Assembly: GCF_029893965.1 (NCBI RefSeq)
Contig: NZ_JARXXP010000029.1
Location: 1 to 56,779 of the forward strand
Direction: 5' to 3'
Source: Paenibacillus sp. PastM-3
GTDB lineage: Bacteria; Bacillota; Bacilli; Paenibacillales; Paenibacillaceae
Length of the DNA: 56,779 nt
A program made the translations under genes and the position numbers. Below the pieces are notes generated by a model. The model was not told where the DNA came from. It ran no database searches and saw only the letters and a list, made by a program, of their open reading frames with translations. Shown here piece after piece: positions 35,085 to 44,308 of the stretch; within the stretch, counting starts at the first letter, position 1; every line of letters begins with the position of its first letter.

Positions 35085-36221
35085 CTAAGCCTGCCGCCCG
35101 TACCAATATCCCGGAATTCCCTGCTCCAGGCGGAGGAGCGCCTCCAGGAAGAAATAGTCCCCCCAGATCATGAAATCGTCGGGGGAGGAGTTGCCTCTGA
35201 CGGAATAGGAGCCGTGGCGCAGGAAGCCTTCCTCGTCCGGATTGCCGGCGGTGAAGTAGTTGCCGATCAGCGATTCCATCGACTGGTTTACCGCTTCACT
35301 CAGCAGAGTGCGGTCCGGGTCGCCTTCCGGCAGATGCTCCAGCAGCTCAAGCACACCGCACACAAAGATGGCTGAAGCCGAGCTGTCACGCGCGGTGCCT
35401 TCCTCCTGCGGGGCATCGAAATCCCAATAGGCGACATGGTCCTCAGGGAGATGCTCGAGGAAGTAGCGGGCCAGTCTCCGCGAGGTTTCGAGGAAACGTT
35501 CCTCCCGCGTATAGCGGTAAGCCAGGGCGAAGCCGTAGACGCCCCAGGCCTGGCCCCGTGTCCAGGTCGAGCCGTCATGGAAGCCCTGTGCGGTTCCGCC
35601 GCGGATGGCATTACCGTTCTCCTGGTCAAAGTAAAAGGTGTGGTAGGAGGAGTCGTCCCCCCGCACCAGGAACCGGCGGCTTTTGTCGGCATGAATAGTG
35701 GCACACTCGGCATAGCTGCGGTCTCCCGTCTGTTCAGCTGCCCAGTAGAGCAGCGGGAGGTTCATCAGGCAGTCGATGATAATCCGGCCGCCGTTGTCGG
35801 CGTCACCTTCCGGACCCCAGGCCTGGAACACCTGCGGTGCTGAACGCCAGCGCTTCATCAGCACATCGGCGGCCTGCAGCGCCAGCAGGCGGGAGGCTTC
35901 ATCGTTGTCGACGATCCACCGCGCTTTGGCGGACAGAGAGTAGAGGAAGCCGATGTCATGGTGATCCAGCTCTTGCCCTGCTTCCATACGCTCACGGAAG
36001 GAATCCACTGTCTGGATCGCTGCATAATAAAGCGCGGGATCCTTGCTGTATTCATAGCTCAGCCACAAAATACCGGACCAGAAGCCTTCGGTCCAGTTGG
36101 TCTGGTCAGTCAGATAATATTTGCCGTCACCCATGCTGACAATTGGAAAGCGGTTACCGAAACGCTCAATGTTAAGGCGGGTGATGGCCAGGGTCTGTTC
36201 AATTACGGATTTCCGGTTCAT
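35085..36221 (-). CDS. GH88-family unsaturated glucuronyl hydrolase
   Basis: 378 aa, normal for the family, with AGGAGG in front of the ATG. (alpha/alpha)6-barrel enzyme that hydrates the C4-C5 double bond of unsaturated uronic acids produced by polysaccharide lyases, releasing them from oligosaccharides. DHHDIGF (Asp89) and GGRIIIDCLMNLPLLYWA (Asp150) match the two catalytic aspartates known in Bacillus UGL (88 and 149). HDGSTWTRGQAWGVYGFA is the usual substrate-binding segment. No signal peptide: cytoplasmic. It implies that lyase products are imported. A repeated 17-bp site in its upstream region suggests control by a local regulator. Confidence 0.93.
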   Translation of the reverse strand: MNRKSVIEQTLAITRLNIERFGNRFPIVSMGDGKYYLTDQTNWTEGFWSGILWLSYEYSKDPALYYAAIQTVDSFRERMEAGQELDHHDIGFLYSLSAKARWIVDNDEASRLLALQAADVLMKRWRSAPQVFQAWGPEGDADNGGRIIIDCLMNLPLLYWAAEQTGDRSYAECATIHADKSRRFLVRGDDSSYHTFYFDQENGNAIRGGTAQGFHDGSTWTRGQAWGVYGFALAYRYTREERFLETSRRLARYFLEHLPEDHVAYWDFDAPQEEGTARDSSASAIFVCGVLELLEHLPEGDPDRTLLSEAVNQSMESLIGNYFTAGNPDEEGFLRHGSYSVRGNSSPDDFMIWGDYFFLEALLRLEQGIPGYWYGRQA

Positions 36222-36238
36222 GCTAGAATACCTCCTAG

Positions 36239-36297
36239 TATCGCTAGATTGTTCTGATGCTCAAATTATTGTTTACAATATATCGCTATATTGTTCT
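36239..36297 (-). promoter_or_regulatory. Candidate operator: 17-bp direct repeat and an inverted repeat ahead of the GH88 gene
   Basis: TATCGCTAGATTGTTCT (36239-36255) and TATCGCTATATTGTTCT (36281-36297) are 42 bp apart (four helical turns) and differ at one base. ATTGT-TT-ACAAT (36268-36279) lies between them. All precede the GH88 start at 36221. Confidence 0.55.
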
Positions 36298-36472
36298 TAA
36301 CCTCATTATAAATCTGATGTTATATCGGTTTGTTGTGTAATTGATTAGGTATATTGCGGTTTGTGTATGGGCGGGTTAAAGATTGTAAAGACATTCCCTT
36401 TGTCTTATGGTAAAAATTACTTATGCCGAAAGAACAACTATACATAATGTTATTAACCACAAGGGGGAGCAG

Positions 36473-37852
36473 ATGGAGAAGGTTAATCGAAACATCTCTG
36501 TTATTTTTGCAGCCGTCATGGCAGCTGCCGGGGTGTATTGGGCAGTGCATGCTGACAGCTGGACGTTTATGGGTACGGCAGCCGCAGCGGCCTGTTACGT
36601 ACTGTTCATCATGACCGGTCTGCGTGCGATACCTGCATTAACCGGATATATTACAGCCGGCCGGAGCCAACAGTATGCCGGGCTGGAAGCTGCAGAAGAC
36701 CTGCGCAGACAGGCGTGGACAAAAATTGTTGTCTGGGTGCTGCTGAGCAGGCTGCTTATGGCGGTTGCCGCCTATGCAATTCTTATCCTGAAAGACGGTT
36801 ACACCGGAGGAGGTCTGATACGTCACCTGAATGAGGCTTGGCATATAAAAGGAATCGATGCGCCGTCTTATCTGGGCATTGCCGAGAACTGGTATGTGAC
36901 GGAGGGGGATCCCCGGTTCCACATCGTGTTCCTGCCTTTTTTTCCAATCCTGATCAAAGTAGTTCATTTCTTCACCAATAATTATCTTGCTGCAGGCTAT
37001 ACCGTAGCCAATCTCTGTGCAGTTGCCTTTGCACTGGTTGCTTACGAGCTTGCGGCGCTTGACATGGACAGGAAAGAGGCTTTCCGGGTAATAAAATATA
37101 TGTTTATTTTCCCCGCGGCCTTCTTCTTCGTGCTGCCGATGACGGAGTCCCTATTCCTGCTGTTGTCATTACTATCCATTTATCTGGTCCGCAAAAAGAA
37201 GTGGCTGTTTGGTTGCCTGTGCGCCGCCCTGGCCGGATTTACGCGCTCACCCGGGGTGCTGCTGGCGGTCCCGATTGTTATCGAGCTGTGGCGCGATCTT
37301 GCTGAAACGTACAAATCTGCCCATAAACAAGCCATCAAGCGCAAGCTTGCCGCTGCTGCCGGATGCCTGGCAATCGTGCCGCTTGGCCTGCTGGCCTATC
37401 TGTACATCAACTACGCTGTCTACGGGAATGCGCTGCAGTTCAGCATTTATCAGCGGGAGCACTGGTTCCAGCGGCAGTATCTGTTTTTTGATACCGTAAG
37501 GTACCAGATGGAGTATGCGGTAGGCAAGTTCAAGGAAGGTGACAGCCGCAGCTTTCTGGGGCTCTGGCTGCCGAATCTGCTCGCTATTTTCACTACACTG
37601 TATGTAATGTTCAAAAGCGCCAGGAAGCTCCATCCTTCCTATACTGCCTATATGATGGTGTATTTCGTATTTGTAACCGGTCCGACCTGGCTGCTGTCCG
37701 CACCGCGTTATCTGGCTGCCGCTTTTCCGCTGGCCTTTGCGGTTGTGCTGCTTACGAAGGATAAGGCCAGGGACAGTGCAGTAACAGTGTTATGTATAGT
37801 AAGCAGCCTGCTGTATCTGGGATTGTTCGTGTGGGGGTATCCGATTTATTAA
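36473..37852 (+). CDS. Integral membrane glycosyltransferase, PIG-V/mannosyltransferase-like
   Basis: 459 aa from the ATG at 36473 behind AAGGGGGAG; an in-frame start further upstream has no ribosome binding site. About eleven hydrophobic segments. After a soluble loop (YLGIAENWYVTEGDPRF) come HIVFLPFFPILIKVV and FPAAFFFVLPMTESLFLL, the pattern of PIG-V-like GT-C enzymes that transfer a sugar from a lipid-linked donor. Substrate unknown. It is a single gene between the divergent GH88 gene and the metK promoter. Confidence 0.8.
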   Translation: MEKVNRNISVIFAAVMAAAGVYWAVHADSWTFMGTAAAAACYVLFIMTGLRAIPALTGYITAGRSQQYAGLEAAEDLRRQAWTKIVVWVLLSRLLMAVAAYAILILKDGYTGGGLIRHLNEAWHIKGIDAPSYLGIAENWYVTEGDPRFHIVFLPFFPILIKVVHFFTNNYLAAGYTVANLCAVAFALVAYELAALDMDRKEAFRVIKYMFIFPAAFFFVLPMTESLFLLLSLLSIYLVRKKKWLFGCLCAALAGFTRSPGVLLAVPIVIELWRDLAETYKSAHKQAIKRKLAAAAGCLAIVPLGLLAYLYINYAVYGNALQFSIYQREHWFQRQYLFFDTVRYQMEYAVGKFKEGDSRSFLGLWLPNLLAIFTTLYVMFKSARKLHPSYTAYMMVYFVFVTGPTWLLSAPRYLAAAFPLAFAVVLLTKDKARDSAVTVLCIVSSLLYLGLFVWGYPIY

Positions 37853-37886
37853 GTGAAAAAGTTTCTGTCGTATGAGATTTATCTTA

Positions 37887-37916
37887 TTGACAAGTCAAAA
37901 CAGCTTTCTCTATTAT
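37887..37916 (+). promoter_or_regulatory. Sigma-A promoter of the metK/nitrogenase-like cluster
   Basis: TTGACA (37887-37892), an 18-nt spacer and TATTAT (37911-37916). It begins 34 nt after the preceding stop codon. Transcription would start near 37923 and give a leader of about 180 nt. Confidence 0.7.
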
Positions 37917-37952
37917 GTTGATTAATCCTATTACTTTAGTGGAGAAAGCTGT
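37900..37952 (+). promoter_or_regulatory. Long inverted repeat straddling the cluster promoter (candidate operator)
   Basis: ACAGCTTTCTC (37900-37910), between -35 and -10, is perfectly complementary to GAGAAAGCTGT (37942-37952), downstream of the predicted start. The left arm is outside the predicted transcript, so the repeat is more likely a DNA operator than an RNA stem. Confidence 0.5.
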
Positions 37953-37964
37953 CCGGTCAACCGG

Positions 37965-38027
37965 AGGCTCTGTGGGTATCGTCCTGTGCTTATGTGCGGA
38001 GGCGGTATACGACAGAGCCTTTTTTTC
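37965..38027 (+). terminator. Intrinsic terminator in the metK leader (candidate attenuator)
   Basis: AGGCTCTGT (37965-37973) pairs perfectly with ACAGAGCCT (38012-38020), with inner GTAT/ATAC pairing, then seven T. A small CCGG-TCAA-CCGG hairpin (37953-37964) precedes it. Lying between the promoter and metK, it would stop transcription unless overridden. No known riboswitch core (SAM-I to SAM-IV, T-box) is recognisable. Confidence 0.65.
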
Positions 38028-38101
38028 TGCACATGTTTGGAAATCTCATAGACAACGGCGTAAAGATTACCGGAAAAAACGAGAAGAAAGAAGGGGTGTT
38101 A

Positions 38102-39346
<1,245 letters not shown>

Positions 39347-39382
39347 GGGATGAAGAAGTTAAACGAACAGGAGGAGACAGCA

Positions 39383-40252
39383 ATGGCAAAAAAGGCAAAG
39401 CATATTGCAATCTACGGCAAAGGGGGCATCGGCAAATCAACAACGACTTCCAATATCAGCGCGGCGCTGGCCGAAGCGGGCCAACGCGTCATCCAGATCG
39501 GCTGTGATCCGAAAAGTGATTCCACCAATACGCTCCGGGGTGGCAATTATTTGCCGACGGTGATTGACAGCCTGCGGGACAGCGCCAATGTCCGGCTGCA
39601 GGAAATTTCCGCGACCGGCTTCAAAGGGATCTTGTGCATCGAAGCCGGCGGTCCGGTGCCGGGTGTCGGCTGCGCCGGCCGGGGAATCAATGCGGCGGTA
39701 AGCCTGCTTCAGGAGCTTAACGTGTTCGAGGAGTTCGAAGCCGATTATGTGCTCTACGACGTGCTGGGAGATGTGGTATGCGGCGGGTTCGCCGTGCCGA
39801 TCCGCGACGGGATTACCGACCGGGCCTATGTGGTCAGTTCCTCCGATTTCATGGCTGTATATGCGGCTAACAACCTGTTTAAGGCGATCAGCAAATATGC
39901 GCCCTCCGGTGGCGCGAGATTGGGCGGCATTATCGGCAACAGCATCCTGCCGGGTTATCCGGAAAGCCTGATCACGGATTTTGCCGCCAAAACCTCCACC
40001 TCGGTAGCCGGATTCGTTCCCCGCTCTCCCGTAGTCGCCCAGAGCGAACTGTACGGCAAGACGGTGATCGAAGCCAGCCCGGAATCGCAGCAAGCCGATG
40101 TCTACCGCAAATTGGCCGCATATATTGCGGGCAATGAGAATCTTACGGTTCCCACTCCGCTGAATGTCACTGACCTGCGCGACTGGGCGCGCGGCTGGGG
40201 AGATGCCATTCATTCGGAAGCGGCTACTCATCCCGCCGCCGCCGCTCGTTAA
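39383..40252 (+). CDS. NifH-like ATP-dependent reductase (iron protein homologue)
   Basis: 289 aa from the ATG at 39383 behind CAGGAGGAGAC; an upstream ATG at 39350 precedes that ribosome binding site. Deviant Walker A GKGGIGKST (residues 12-20), switch I region GCDPKSDST (40-48), switch II YDVLGDVV. Both [4Fe-4S] ligands are present: Cys97 in VGCAGRG and Cys133 in DVVCGGF, as in NifH (97 and 132). It should form a homodimer and pass electrons with ATP hydrolysis to the D/K-like pair that follows. Similar reductases serve nitrogenase, DPOR/COR, CfbCD and methylthio-alkane reductase, so the fold does not define the substrate. Confidence 0.93.
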   Translation: MAKKAKHIAIYGKGGIGKSTTTSNISAALAEAGQRVIQIGCDPKSDSTNTLRGGNYLPTVIDSLRDSANVRLQEISATGFKGILCIEAGGPVPGVGCAGRGINAAVSLLQELNVFEEFEADYVLYDVLGDVVCGGFAVPIRDGITDRAYVVSSSDFMAVYAANNLFKAISKYAPSGGARLGGIIGNSILPGYPESLITDFAAKTSTSVAGFVPRSPVVAQSELYGKTVIEASPESQQADVYRKLAAYIAGNENLTVPTPLNVTDLRDWARGWGDAIHSEAATHPAAAAR

Positions 40253-40266
40253 GGCGGGTGGAGGGG

Positions 40267-41742
40267 ATGACGGAGATCAGACAACGTTTTCCGCGCACGC
40301 GGGAGAAAAGCCAAGGCACCTTAACCGCGTATTCCGGCGATTCTTCCGGTTTGGCGGATGAACTGACGGACGTTAACGCCAGGCAGCGGATCCGGACCTA
40401 TTCGGAGACGGCCTACGACGAAATTATCGGCGCGATCCGGCTGCTGGGCACGATTCGGGACAGCGTGACGATTATTCACGGCCCGCCCGGCTGCGGCGCA
40501 GTCAAGCTGGAGGATTATCTGGTCCGGGGCGGAACCCCGTGGCTGATTACGAACATTGAAGAGAATGACTCCATTCTGGGGGCCGACGACAAGCTGGACG
40601 AAGCGGTGGAGCGGGCCTACCGGCTATATCGGCCGCGCCTGATCTTTATCATCTCGTCTCCCGTGGTCGCGATCAACAACGACGATATCGTCTCGGTCAC
40701 CGCGGAAAAAAGCGCCGGGCTCGGTATCCCGGTGATCCCGATCTTCTCGGCGGGCTTCCGCTCCAAAGCGTACGCCTACGGATACGATCTGGCGTATCAC
40801 GCGCTGATCAAATACGCGCTGGGCCGTGAGGCCAGCGGGGCGGAAGAAGAGGCCGGCGAGGCCTTGCGCGAGACGGGCGCCGGAGGCAACGGCGCGGGCG
40901 CTGTTCCCGCGGCGCCGTTCATCAATGTGGCCGGCGCGGCGCAGGCGCACACCGGGCACATTGCCGGGGATTTGGCGGGAGCGGGAGTGAACGTCAACTG
41001 GCTCGCCGGAGCGACGACTCCGGAGTCGCTGGGACGGGCGGTGCACGCAGCTGCTTCCCTGGCGCTGGACGACAGCGGCGCCGATTATCTGCTGCGCTGG
41101 CTGGACGCGGTGCATAGCGTTCCGCGTCTCGGCGGGCAGGCTCCGGTCGGCCTCGCGGGCACGGAGCGCTGGCTGCTGGCCGCCGCAGGCGCGGCCGGCT
41201 CGCTGGAAGCGGCGGCGGCCTATATCGCCGCCGAGAAAGAACAGACGGCCGCCGCGCTTGCCGCGAGCCGCCTGGACGGCGTAACCGTCTTCATCGATCT
41301 GCCGCCGGATTTGGCCTTTGGCGTGCTGGAGCTGGTGCTGGAGCTGGGCGGCAAGCTGTCCGGCCTCGCGCTTGACCATGCCGACCGGATTCATACCCCT
41401 AGGCTGCGGCAGCTCCAAGAGCGCCTGCCGGAAGTGGTGGTCTATGTGCAACAAGGCCAGCCGTTCGAGAAAGTTAACGTACTCGGCAAGCTGAAGCCGG
41501 ATCTCTATATCGGCCGGGCGGAGGACGCCATTTGGGCAGCCCGAGCGGGTTATCCCGCTGCCGCCGTTGACTCTATCGACCCTTACGGCTTTGCCGGGGC
41601 GCGGGTTCTGGCCGAAAGCTGGCGCGGGGCGCTGGGCAATCAGGCGCTCAGCCGTTATTTGCGGCAAGCCGTAAGTACCTCCTACCGCGCGGCCTGGCTC
41701 GGCAAAAGTGCGAATTGGCACATTAAACAGGAGGTGAAATAA
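40267..41742 (+). CDS. NifD-like subunit with a single cysteine (nitrogenase-like component 1, alpha)
   Basis: 491 aa from the ATG at 40267 (a GTG at 40258 is also possible). Oxidoreductase/nitrogenase component 1 family: TIIHGPPGCGAVK corresponds to the NifD segment around Cys88 (here Cys76). SSPVVAINNDDI takes the place of the NifD segment with Cys154, but the Cys is replaced. GFRSKAYAYGYDLAYHAL matches the next NifD block. Cys76 is the only cysteine; no Cys62 or Cys275 equivalent is visible, and the His442 region reads AVDSIDPYGFAGA. It is therefore unlikely to bind FeMo-co in the known way. An Ala/Gly-rich central part (residues about 190-240) is unusual. It abuts the K-like gene. Confidence 0.85.
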   Translation: MTEIRQRFPRTREKSQGTLTAYSGDSSGLADELTDVNARQRIRTYSETAYDEIIGAIRLLGTIRDSVTIIHGPPGCGAVKLEDYLVRGGTPWLITNIEENDSILGADDKLDEAVERAYRLYRPRLIFIISSPVVAINNDDIVSVTAEKSAGLGIPVIPIFSAGFRSKAYAYGYDLAYHALIKYALGREASGAEEEAGEALRETGAGGNGAGAVPAAPFINVAGAAQAHTGHIAGDLAGAGVNVNWLAGATTPESLGRAVHAAASLALDDSGADYLLRWLDAVHSVPRLGGQAPVGLAGTERWLLAAAGAAGSLEAAAAYIAAEKEQTAAALAASRLDGVTVFIDLPPDLAFGVLELVLELGGKLSGLALDHADRIHTPRLRQLQERLPEVVVYVQQGQPFEKVNVLGKLKPDLYIGRAEDAIWAARAGYPAAAVDSIDPYGFAGARVLAESWRGALGNQALSRYLRQAVSTSYRAAWLGKSANWHIKQEVK

Positions 41743-43086
41743 ATGGGAGCAGCGATAGCCTTAGGGCGCAACAGCTGCCTGCTGCACGGCGCCGTCCAGA
41801 CCATAAAGTCGATTGAAGGCGCGGTGCCGATCATTCATTCCACCGCGGGCTGCGGAGTCCAGCAGTATATCGGGGTGAGCAGTCTAAGCGGCAATGCCGG
41901 TTCCGGCCGGACGGGCGGGCTGGGGCTGCCGTCCACGAACGTGCTGGAAAGGCAGGTCGTCTTCGGCGGCAATTCGCGGCTGCGCGAGCAGCTCAAGAAT
42001 ACGGTAAAGATCAAAGAAGGCGACTTCTACGTCGTGCTCACCGGCTGCACGCCCGAACTTGTGGGCGACGATGTGCCGGCGATGACCAAGGAGCTGCAGG
42101 ATCAGTTTTATAAAGCGATTCATGTCAGTGCGCCGGGCTTCAAGGGCAGCGTCCATAGCGGATACACGGCGGCGGTCACGGGTATTCTGCGCCAGCTGGA
42201 TAAGCTGGCTGAGCCGGAGGCCGGCAAACGCGACCGCCTCGTGAACCTGTTCGGCATCATACCGGAGCAGGATGTGTTCTGGCAGGGCAATTTGCAGGCG
42301 CTGCAAGCCGACCTCGAGGGGGCGGGCGCCGAGGTCAATGTTCTGCTGGGGCCGGGCTCCGGCCTCGGCGAATGGAGCGCCGTTTGCACCGCCGCGCTGA
42401 ATCTGTCCTTCTCGCCGCACAGCCTGGAGATTTGCCGTCTGCTGGAAGAGCAATACGGAATTCCGTATGTGCATACCGATGGATATCCGGTTGGCGCGGA
42501 GCAGACTGCGGGGCTGCTGCGCACAGCGGCAGGCAGCCTGAACCTTGACGCCGAGCGGCTGGAGTCTTGGATCGCGCTGAAGGAAAGGGAGGAGCGATAT
42601 TATATCGTGAAGTCCCTGGACGCCTATTACCGGTACGGCTTTCAGCGCAAGACGGTTCTGGTCGGCGACAGCGGCTTCGTGCTTGGCGCGGCGCGCTTCT
42701 TGGACCGGCCGCTGGGACTTCCCGCGCTGACGGTGGTCATTACGGATGATCTCCCGGCCGCGGCGCAGTCCGATATCCGCCGCAGGTGGGCGGAGGCCGG
42801 CAACAGCGCGGAGACAGAGATCGTGTTCGCAGGCGACGCCGCCGTCATCGACAATCTGCTGGCGCGCAGCGGCGCGGAGCTAGTGCTCGGAAGCTCGCTG
42901 GAGCAGGCCGCCGCCCGCCGGCTGGAAATTCCTTTTCTCCCCGTTTCTTTTCCTGTCGCCGACCGGCTGGTGCTGAATAAGAGCTATGCCGGTTCCTGCG
43001 GCGGGCTTGCCTTGCTGCAAGACTTGGGGGACGCCATTATCGCTGCCGCATCCCGGCGGCTGTCGGCCCCCGCAACCAATCAATAA
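41743..43086 (+). CDS. NifK-like subunit (nitrogenase-like component 1, beta)
   Basis: 447 aa. The ATG follows the D-like stop codon directly, with AGGAGGTG inside the end of the D-like gene, so the two are translationally coupled. NSCLLHGAV (Cys12), VPIIHSTAGCGVQQY (Cys37) and VLTGCTPELVGDD (Cys102) match the three P-cluster cysteines of NifK (70, 95, 153); the 25-residue spacing between the first two is identical. RQVVFGGNSRLREQL matches the NifK AVFGG segment. With the D-like Cys76 this gives four cysteines at the interface, enough for one cubane cluster; that is inference. Confidence 0.87.
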   Translation: MGAAIALGRNSCLLHGAVQTIKSIEGAVPIIHSTAGCGVQQYIGVSSLSGNAGSGRTGGLGLPSTNVLERQVVFGGNSRLREQLKNTVKIKEGDFYVVLTGCTPELVGDDVPAMTKELQDQFYKAIHVSAPGFKGSVHSGYTAAVTGILRQLDKLAEPEAGKRDRLVNLFGIIPEQDVFWQGNLQALQADLEGAGAEVNVLLGPGSGLGEWSAVCTAALNLSFSPHSLEICRLLEEQYGIPYVHTDGYPVGAEQTAGLLRTAAGSLNLDAERLESWIALKEREERYYIVKSLDAYYRYGFQRKTVLVGDSGFVLGAARFLDRPLGLPALTVVITDDLPAAAQSDIRRRWAEAGNSAETEIVFAGDAAVIDNLLARSGAELVLGSSLEQAAARRLEIPFLPVSFPVADRLVLNKSYAGSCGGLALLQDLGDAIIAAASRRLSAPATNQ

Positions 43087-43101
43087 GGAGAGTGAACGCA
43101 A

Positions 43102-44307
43102 GTGAGCATTAAAGACGAGCTGTACAAGGAATTAAAGATCAAAAATGAACTGAACGTCGAGGGGGTCGCGGCCAATCCGACGATCTTCAAGCATTTGGAT
43201 CTGGGCGGGGAATTTCAGGAGCAGGTGCATCTCTGCTTCGAAATGGACCATGAAACGCACGAAGGGTTCGACTTGCCGACCGGCTACGAGACGCCGGGAG
43301 GTCTGCGCATCGGCTTCAACTGGGACCGAAGATCCTCCTACGAAATCATTTATGATGGCAGCCAATATGTGCTGACCCGCGGCAAAAAAGAGGTTTTTCC
43401 GATTCTATTTGAGAAAAGACCGCGTTTCTACAGCCAGCGGGCTTCCGATGGAACGCCTTTTTCCCGGATCGCCTCTTACGCCCACGGCGGCACGGTGTCC
43501 ATCGCTTACAGCAACGAGTGCTCCCTGAAGGAAACGGGGCAGGATTGCCTCTTCTGCAATATCAACGCGACCAAAGACACGTATTCGGAAAGAGAAGGCA
43601 TCAAGTGGAAGAATCCGAAGCAAATCGGCGAAGCCGTCGCGGCGGCCTATAAGCTGGACGGGGTCAAGCATACCAATCTGACCGGCGGCTTCGTTCCCGA
43701 ACGGCGCGAAGTGGATTATTACATTGATGTTGCCGAAGCGATCCAGGAGAGCACCGGACTGCAGGATTTCAACGGCACCGCCGTCATCGGCGCCCCGCTG
43801 GATCTCGGCATTCTGGAGCGGTATAAGGAAGCGGGCTTCCGGACGCTGGCGATGAATCTGGAATTATGGGACCCGAATTTCTACCAGGCTATTCTTCCCG
43901 GCAAGGTCGCGGAATGCGGCGGACGGGAGCACTGGATCAAGGCGCTGGAATACGCCGCCCGTATCTTCGGCAAGGGCAAGGTACGATCAGGCTTCGTCGC
44001 CGGCATCGAGCCGAAAAAGGCGACGCTTGAAGGCGTTGAATATTTGGCCTCCATCGGCGTGCTGTCGCTCACGGGAGCGTGGGTGCCGAATCCCGGCTCG
44101 GCGCTGGAAGGACACCGGACCCCATGGCCGGAATGGCATCTGGACATGGCCTACCGCTGCCATGACATCTTCAAACGCAACGGCTTCACCTATCAGGATT
44201 ATTTCGACATTGCGCCGAGCCCGAACTTCCTGATCCATGACCTGTTCGCCATTGACGAGGAACTGCTGCCGATCTTCAGCCGCGACGCCCGGCCGGAGGC
44301 GATTTAG
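43102..44307 (+). CDS. Radical SAM protein with a CX8CX2C cluster motif
   Basis: 401 aa from the GTG at 43102 after AAGGAGAG. The cluster loop is C140-SLKETGQD-C149-LF-C152, an unusual CX8CX2C spacing instead of CX3CX2C. The following pattern fits a radical SAM barrel: HTNLTGGF (glycine-rich SAM contact), DFNGTAVIGAPLDLG, FRTLAMNLELWD, SGFVAGIEP. A 130-residue N-terminal extension precedes the barrel. It is not NifB (no CX3CX2C, no NifX-like tail). It may modify or build the substrate or cofactor of the D/K-like complex. Its stop codon lies one base before the next start. Confidence 0.85.
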   Translation: MSIKDELYKELKIKNELNVEGVAANPTIFKHLDLGGEFQEQVHLCFEMDHETHEGFDLPTGYETPGGLRIGFNWDRRSSYEIIYDGSQYVLTRGKKEVFPILFEKRPRFYSQRASDGTPFSRIASYAHGGTVSIAYSNECSLKETGQDCLFCNINATKDTYSEREGIKWKNPKQIGEAVAAAYKLDGVKHTNLTGGFVPERREVDYYIDVAEAIQESTGLQDFNGTAVIGAPLDLGILERYKEAGFRTLAMNLELWDPNFYQAILPGKVAECGGREHWIKALEYAARIFGKGKVRSGFVAGIEPKKATLEGVEYLASIGVLSLTGAWVPNPGSALEGHRTPWPEWHLDMAYRCHDIFKRNGFTYQDYFDIAPSPNFLIHDLFAIDEELLPIFSRDARPEAI

Positions 44308-44308
44308 G

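Noticed and set aside
37923..38101. SAM riboswitch or T-box upstream of metK
   Set aside because: The conserved S-box core and the T-box sequence (GGGTGGNACCGCG) are absent. Only a terminator and an inverted repeat are visible.
40624..41721. 365-aa minus-strand open frame opposite the NifD-like gene
   Set aside because: A by-product of high GC; the composition is Arg/Gln-rich and without motifs.
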